A model generated the notes under the pieces. That model saw nothing but the letters and a program-made list of their open reading frames with translations, ran no database searches and was not told where the DNA came from. The position numbers were made by a program, and so were the translations under genes. A DNA stretch of 11,642 nucleotides from Methylococcaceae bacterium. GTDB taxonomy: Bacteria > Pseudomonadota > Gammaproteobacteria > Methylococcales > Methylomonadaceae. The DNA lies in contig JABFST010000404.1 of the NCBI GenBank assembly GCA_013140465.1, forward strand, positions 1-11,642, given 5' to 3'. This document shows, one piece after another, positions 8,681-11,642 of this stretch. Positions within the stretch are counted from its first letter, which is position 1. Every line of letters starts with the position of its first letter.

Positions 8681-8741
8681 TTAAGTGCGTAACATGAAAT
8701 TTGTTGTATTAATGCAAATTTTTGTAAATTAACAACCTCAT

Positions 8742-8748
8742 AAGGGGG
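8742..8748 (+). promoter_or_regulatory. Strong ribosome binding site for the gene at 8754
   Basis: AAGGGGG ends 5 bases before the ATG at 8754. It is the clearest purine-rich site in the window and supports that start. It also fits a highly expressed envelope protein. Confidence 0.75.
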
Positions 8749-8753
8749 AATCA

Positions 8754-9656
8754 ATGACATTAAAAAAAACCAACCTTTGCTTAGGTATCGCCTTGGCAAC
8801 CATCACTATGGCAGGCGCCCTGGTTTCTCCGCAAGCAATGGCGCGTAGTTCAAGCACCGCAGCTGAGCGTTTGGCACAAGCGGCAAACAACAAAGCAGAC
8901 GCATTGGAAGCGCAATTACAAGCTTTACAGGCTGAAGTTATCAGCTTACGCGAACAAGCTGGCCGTCCTGCGGCTTCTGCTGACTCAGAAAAAGTCCAAG
9001 AGTTGGACGCATGGATGACATCAGTCAAATCTGCACCAGCACCTAGCAAAAAACATGACAACGCTATTTTCTTCCGTGGTGGTTTTGCCAGCAACGATAG
9101 CTCACGCGATGGTGTTTCCATCTATAGCGATGTAGCGGGTAGCCAACTTGGCTTGCCTGGTGGACAAGCCGATAAAGACGCATGGTATATCGGTGCCGGC
9201 TTTGATTTCGGTTTAACTGATGACGTTTGGGGCATGTTGGACAAAACCGAAGTAATTGCAGAATTGATGTTTGAATACAAAGAATTTGCCAATGACATTC
9301 AAGGCAACGTTCTTGCCACTAATCCAACTCCATTGGCAGCTCCTGGCGGCTCTGCGCGTACTGTTACCGTCAACCAATTGACGCTGACCGCAGCCCCAAA
9401 AATCAAATTCTTAAAAGGCAGCGCGTTTAGACCTTGGGTTATCCCAGTCGGTTTAGGCTTACATGTTGTTAGTCCTCCATCTGAATCTATTACTGTATTA
9501 AACCCAGGCATCATGTTTGGTGCGGGTGCGGATTACCGCGTATGGAAAGACATTTTTGTCGGTGTTGACGGACGTTACCACTTGACTGGCGGTGCTGCTG
9601 ACGGTGTAAACACCGACGGTTTCACAGCTGGCGGCTATTTGGGCATTGGTTTCTAG
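8754..9656 (+). CDS. Outer-membrane beta-barrel protein with N-terminal coiled coil
   Basis: I do not recognise a named family with certainty; the architecture is that of a small porin-like outer-membrane protein of 300 residues. A Sec signal peptide spans 1-30 (KK, hydrophobic core, cleavage after AMA). Residues ~35-70 form an Ala/Leu/Glu-rich coiled coil (AERLAQAANNKADALEAQLQ and onward), followed by a linker to ~100. From ~103 there are alternating beta strands: AIFFRGGF, WYIGAGFDFG, EVIAELMFEY, VNQLTLTAAPKIKF, PWVIPVGLGLHVV, IMFGAGADYRVW, IFVGVDGRYHLTGG and GGYLGIGF. It ends in the terminal Phe recognised by the BAM machinery. Codon use (CGT, GGT, many T-ending codons), a strong ribosome binding site and a strong terminator suggest abundant expression from a single-gene transcript. 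A coiled coil before a barrel could form trimers or touch peptidoglycan; this is inference. The product is a plausible client of BAM or TamA/TamB. Confidence 0.85.
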   Translation: MTLKKTNLCLGIALATITMAGALVSPQAMARSSSTAAERLAQAANNKADALEAQLQALQAEVISLREQAGRPAASADSEKVQELDAWMTSVKSAPAPSKKHDNAIFFRGGFASNDSSRDGVSIYSDVAGSQLGLPGGQADKDAWYIGAGFDFGLTDDVWGMLDKTEVIAELMFEYKEFANDIQGNVLATNPTPLAAPGGSARTVTVNQLTLTAAPKIKFLKGSAFRPWVIPVGLGLHVVSPPSESITVLNPGIMFGAGADYRVWKDIFVGVDGRYHLTGGAADGVNTDGFTAGGYLGIGF

Positions 9657-9681
9657 GCTTCCCGCTTAAAACCCAGCCCGC

Positions 9682-9716
9682 AAAAAAGGGAGAGCCTAAC
9701 GGCTCTCCCTTTTTTT
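9682..9716 (+). terminator. Rho-independent terminator after the barrel protein gene
   Basis: A perfect 9-bp GC-rich stem, GGGAGAGCC (9688-9696) and GGCTCTCCC (9701-9709), closes a TAAC loop and is followed by seven T. Six A precede the stem, so it could also act on the opposite strand. It lies 25 bases after the stop at 9656. Confidence 0.95.
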
Positions 9717-9788
9717 ATGGGCGCCAAAAAAGTTTACGCCATCCAAACCGCAAGCTGATCGCCATTACCTTAGCGAAACAACCCCCCA

Positions 9789-9841
9789 CATGAATGCCTT
9801 CGAGCCTCTTGGGCTATGCCTTAAAACAGAGGCCGTTCATG
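9789..9841. repeat. Interrupted inverted repeat upstream of the 198-residue protein gene
   Basis: CATGAA (9789-9794) pairs with TTCATG (9836-9841), and inside it GCCTCT (9804-9809) pairs with AGAGGC (9828-9833). The unpaired segments between the stems are unequal (9 and 2 bases). It lies about 60-110 bases before the ATG at 9900, so it could be an operator-like site or a leader hairpin. Its function is unknown. Confidence 0.35.
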
Positions 9842-9899
9842 TCCCATTCAGCCAACCTCCTTATGATAGGCGTCACACTGATTAACACAGGTACGCGCC

Positions 9900-10496
9900 A
9901 TGAACCCCGCCATTTTCCGCAGACTAACAACAGCACTTTTCGTGTATGCCTTCATAGGGCTATTTGCCCAAAGTGCGGATGCGCAAGTGACTGGCAACTG
10001 GGCCACCACCGCCTTAAGCCGTTTTGATGTGACCGCCATAAAAGCCCCCGGACTTGTGCCGCAACATACCGTCAGCATTGCTGATGGGCGTTATGGCTTT
10101 GCCGTTAATGGCAGTTTTTCGGCAGGTGAAATAACCGGGCAGTGGCGGCAAAAAAACAGCACTTATGTGATTAACCCAGATCGGCTGACCTTAGAAAATG
10201 CCTATCGCCTTGCCCTAGAAAATACCCCAGGCCTGGTTGTCTACAAAGTCCAATTGCTAAACAGCAAGTTGCAAGGCCAGCAATTGGATAACGGCATTTG
10301 GGGCAGCGAGCGGTACATCTACAAAATTGACATTAGCCTACAAGGCCGTCGCCAACAATTGCGCATTGCGATGGCACTGAATGTCGCGGGCCACCGTCCG
10401 CCTACAGTGCCCGCCAATGCAGCCGCTGCCGCGCCACAGGCTGACTTGATGGCAACGGCGGCGGCTGTTGTTGTCGCATACTTGAACCAGCACTAA
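9900..10496 (+). CDS. Exported protein of unknown function (198 residues)
   Basis: I do not recognise this protein. It starts with a clear Sec signal peptide: RR at 7-8, a hydrophobic stretch at ~10-23, and SADA cleaved after residue 28. The mature part is about 170 residues and looks beta-rich. Landmarks are VTGNW (30-34), FSAGEITGQW (73-82), an aromatic and charged middle with LENAYRLALENTPGLVV (98-114), and NGIWGSERYIYKIDISLQGR (131-150). A low-complexity Ala/Pro-rich tail covers 167-193. There is no lipobox, no transmembrane segment after the signal, and no mature Cys, so a soluble periplasmic or secreted protein is likely. The start is chosen because it gives the intact signal peptide; only a weak AGG lies upstream. 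It follows a terminator, so it has its own promoter (a TATGAT at 9862-9867 is a weak candidate), and it precedes a lipoprotein gene by 121 bp. Confidence 0.8.
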   Translation: MNPAIFRRLTTALFVYAFIGLFAQSADAQVTGNWATTALSRFDVTAIKAPGLVPQHTVSIADGRYGFAVNGSFSAGEITGQWRQKNSTYVINPDRLTLENAYRLALENTPGLVVYKVQLLNSKLQGQQLDNGIWGSERYIYKIDISLQGRRQQLRIAMALNVAGHRPPTVPANAAAAAPQADLMATAAAVVVAYLNQH

Positions 10497-10508
10497 GCCT
10501 ATAAGTAA

Positions 10509-10548
10509 CCCCGTTGCTATAGACAAGTGCGCACGGGGTGTATGCCCC
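10509..10548 (+). other. Two mutually exclusive short hairpins between the exported protein and lipoprotein genes
   Basis: CCCCGT (10509-10514) can pair with ACGGGG (10533-10538). The same GGGG (10535-10538) can instead pair with CCCC (10545-10548) across a 6-nt loop. No T-run follows, so this is not a standard terminator. The stems are short, and the overlap may be chance in a G/C-rich stretch. Confidence 0.3.
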
Positions 10549-10575
10549 ACCCTAAACCCCGCCTTGCTGAAGGTC

Positions 10576-10603
10576 GGTTAAAACAATGGTTTTTTACTTA
10601 ACC
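10576..10603 (+). other. Bulged stem-loop just upstream of the lipoprotein ribosome binding site
   Basis: GGTTAA (10576-10581) is complementary to TTAACC (10598-10603), with further AAAC/GTTT pairing inside. It ends 5 bases before the GGAG ribosome binding site at 10609, close enough to influence translation. No regulator is identified. Confidence 0.3.
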
Positions 10604-10608
10604 CATCT

Positions 10609-10612
10609 GGAG
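10609..10612 (+). promoter_or_regulatory. Ribosome binding site of the lipoprotein gene
   Basis: GGAG lies 5 bases before the ATG at 10618. It decides the start of a gene that has no stop inside the window. Confidence 0.65.
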
Positions 10613-10617
10613 TTCTT

Positions 10618-11642
10618 ATGTACACCCCCTTGCCTATTCTAAACTATCGGTTTGCCTTAGCAGGGCTATTGCTTGTGGCGTTGCTTAGCTTGTTCGGTTG
10701 CAGTAGCACGCCAACACGCCCAACCAATTTGTCCAAAATTTTTGTTGAACATTCCAGCTCACCCGCGTTTTCCGTGTTGCCCAGCCAACATACGGATGCC
10801 AGATATATCTTGGAGCTATCCCTTAAACTGCACTTAAGCAAAGACAATCGGCTACAAGAAGACCGTAGCGTCCATGCCCTAACCTTGCGCAATATTATTT
10901 TGAGTTATCAAAATGGCTCGCTGACTGTGCAAGCAGATTTATTTGATGACGGCCATTATTTAGCCTATAGCCGCATCGTAAGACCATTGGCGATTAATGA
11001 CGATTGGCAGCAAGCCTTAAATGAGATGGCGTTACAATTGTTGGATGAGTTAGTTGTAAGGCCAGAAAGCACGCTAACAGGGGCCACAAATGTCACTATT
11101 TATCAGGATTATTATGATAGCGGTTATTATCGCAGAATGCGTAACCGCCCAAGCGATTACCCTTATCCTGCCAGGCCAGAAAGAGAAACCGCCCGCCCTA
11201 CAAATAAACCTTATAAAGCCCCTAAAAGCGTGGTGGATGCCCTACCCGAAACGCACACCGATACCCATACAAAAGCTGCTAACACAGATGTCAGGCAACC
11301 TCTATCCGAGGAAAACGCCACCTATTTGCCGCCTAGCACGCATCCTATAAGACGCCCAAGCAAACAAGCAACAGACCCAGGTACACCCGCTATTATTGCA
11401 CCGCCGACTAGCGTCAGTTCAGGCTCCAGTTCAGGCAGTGCCAGCTCGGATTCCAGCCCTAGCTATAGTTCAGGTTCAATCTCAGGAAGTTCCAGTTCGG
11501 ATTCCAGCCCTAGCTATAGTTCAGGCTCAAGCTCCGGCAGTTCCAGCTCCGATTCCAGCCCTAGCTACAGTTCTGGCTCAAGTTCCAGCCCTAGCTACAG
11601 TTCCGGCCCAAGCTCCGGCAGTTCCAGCTCCGATTCCAGCCC
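10618..11642 (+). CDS. Partial gene: outer-membrane lipoprotein with serine-rich repeat tail
   Basis: The frame stays open from the ATG at 10618 to the window end (341 full codons), so the C-terminus is missing. Residues 11-27 are a hydrophobic lipoprotein signal ending LSLFG, with Cys28 as the lipidation site. Ser at +2 and +3 favours outer-membrane sorting. A compact domain of about 110 residues follows (~38-147), with strands such as DARYILELSLKLHL, ALTLRNIILSYQNGSLTVQADLF and a final helix DDWQQALNEMALQLLDELV. It faintly resembles small LptE/YajG-like lipoprotein folds, but I would not assign it. Residues ~160-265 are a basic Tyr/Pro/Arg/Thr-rich linker. From residue 267 the protein is a Ser-rich tandem repeat (unit SSGSSSGSSSSDSSPSY). 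The likely design is a lipid-anchored domain carrying a long flexible surface or periplasmic tail. It has a good ribosome binding site and may be co-transcribed with the gene at 9900. Confidence 0.85.
   Translation, partial: MYTPLPILNYRFALAGLLLVALLSLFGCSSTPTRPTNLSKIFVEHSSSPAFSVLPSQHTDARYILELSLKLHLSKDNRLQEDRSVHALTLRNIILSYQNGSLTVQADLFDDGHYLAYSRIVRPLAINDDWQQALNEMALQLLDELVVRPESTLTGATNVTIYQDYYDSGYYRRMRNRPSDYPYPARPERETARPTNKPYKAPKSVVDALPETHTDTHTKAANTDVRQPLSEENATYLPPSTHPIRRPSKQATDPGTPAIIAPPTSVSSGSSSGSASSDSSPSYSSGSISGSSSSDSSPSYSSGSSSGSSSSDSSPSYSSGSSSSPSYSSGPSSGSSSSDSS
11416..11642 (+). repeat. 51-bp coding tandem repeat (17-residue Ser-rich unit)
   Basis: Three complete 51-bp units run at 11416-11466, 11467-11517 and 11518-11568. 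A shortened 30-bp unit follows (11569-11598), then a fifth unit cut off by the window end (11599-11642). Each full unit encodes SSGSSSGSSSSDSSPSY with few changes (Ala for Ser in unit 1, Ile for Ser in unit 2, Pro for Ser in unit 5). The short unit lacks 7 codons but stays in frame. The near-identity of units 2, 3 and 5 points to recent expansion. Confidence 0.95.

Larger units (their letters stand above)
8236..8753. other. Divergent intergenic region between thiO and the barrel protein gene
   Basis: This 518-bp stretch has no convincing gene. The side near thiO carries a possible N-terminal extension of thiO (8236-8313). On the minus strand, TTCACA (8392-8397) lies upstream of two overlapping TAAAAT boxes (8371-8376 and 8366-8371), but the spacings of 15 and 20 are poor, so a thiO promoter there is only a suggestion. 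Small hairpins are visible: GGGCT (8384-8388) with AGCCC (8412-8416), enclosing TGTG/CACA, and GCCGATA-TTT-TAGCGGC (8508-8524, one mismatch). The stretch from about 8530 to 8750 is strongly AT-rich and includes a T-run near 8560. It leads into the promoter and ribosome binding site of the gene at 8754. Confidence 0.6.

Noticed and set aside
11090..11350. An 86-residue plus-strand reading frame with a signal-like hydrophobic N-terminus.
   Set aside because: It lies wholly inside the lipoprotein gene in another frame. The lipoprotein has a good ribosome binding site, a lipobox and in-frame coding repeats, so the hydrophobic start is coincidental.
11416..11642. Regularly spaced repeats that could suggest a CRISPR array.
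   Set aside because: The units are directly adjacent with no unique spacers and stay in frame as a Ser-rich protein, so this is a coding tandem repeat.

Overview
The window looks like chromosomal DNA from a gammaproteobacterium. The evidence is a TamA/TamB outer-membrane assembly pair, a class 2 (quinone-linked) PyrD, a ThiO-type glycine oxidase, Sec-exported beta-barrel and lipoprotein genes, and short GC-rich intergenic repeats. The protein styles, especially the coiled-coil plus barrel protein, recall Methylococcales-like methanotrophs. That placement is from memory, not from a search.

Left part, all on the minus strand (1-8235): reading in the direction of transcription, thiO (8235-7138) is followed after 52 bp by pyrD (7085-6069). 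A 219-bp gap with two dispersed-looking repeats follows. Then come tamA (5849-4131) and tamB (4134-142), which overlap by 4 bases in an ATGA stop/start junction, so they are almost certainly translated together. Positions 1-141, downstream of tamB, hold several inverted repeats and no recognisable gene.

Middle (8236-8753): a 518-bp AT-rich divergent region separates the minus-strand block from a plus-strand block. It contains a plausible extended -10 promoter and a strong ribosome binding site for the gene at 8754.

Right part, all on the plus strand (8754-11642): a signal-peptide-bearing outer-membrane barrel protein with an N-terminal coiled coil ends at a textbook Rho-independent terminator. 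Two exported proteins of unknown function follow: a 198-residue periplasmic protein (9900-10496) and a lipoprotein (10618 to beyond the window end). The lipoprotein's C-terminal part is a serine-rich tandem repeat built from a 51-bp unit.

Taken together, five of the seven genes act in or are directed to the envelope. TamA/TamB help insert outer-membrane proteins, and the three plus-strand genes encode envelope cargo. PyrD (pyrimidine synthesis) and ThiO (thiamine thiazole synthesis) are housekeeping enzymes. I found no CRISPR array, transposase, phage gene, tRNA or rRNA, and nothing that amounts to a clearly new system. The least explained parts are the repeat lipoprotein at the right edge and the unknown exported protein before it.
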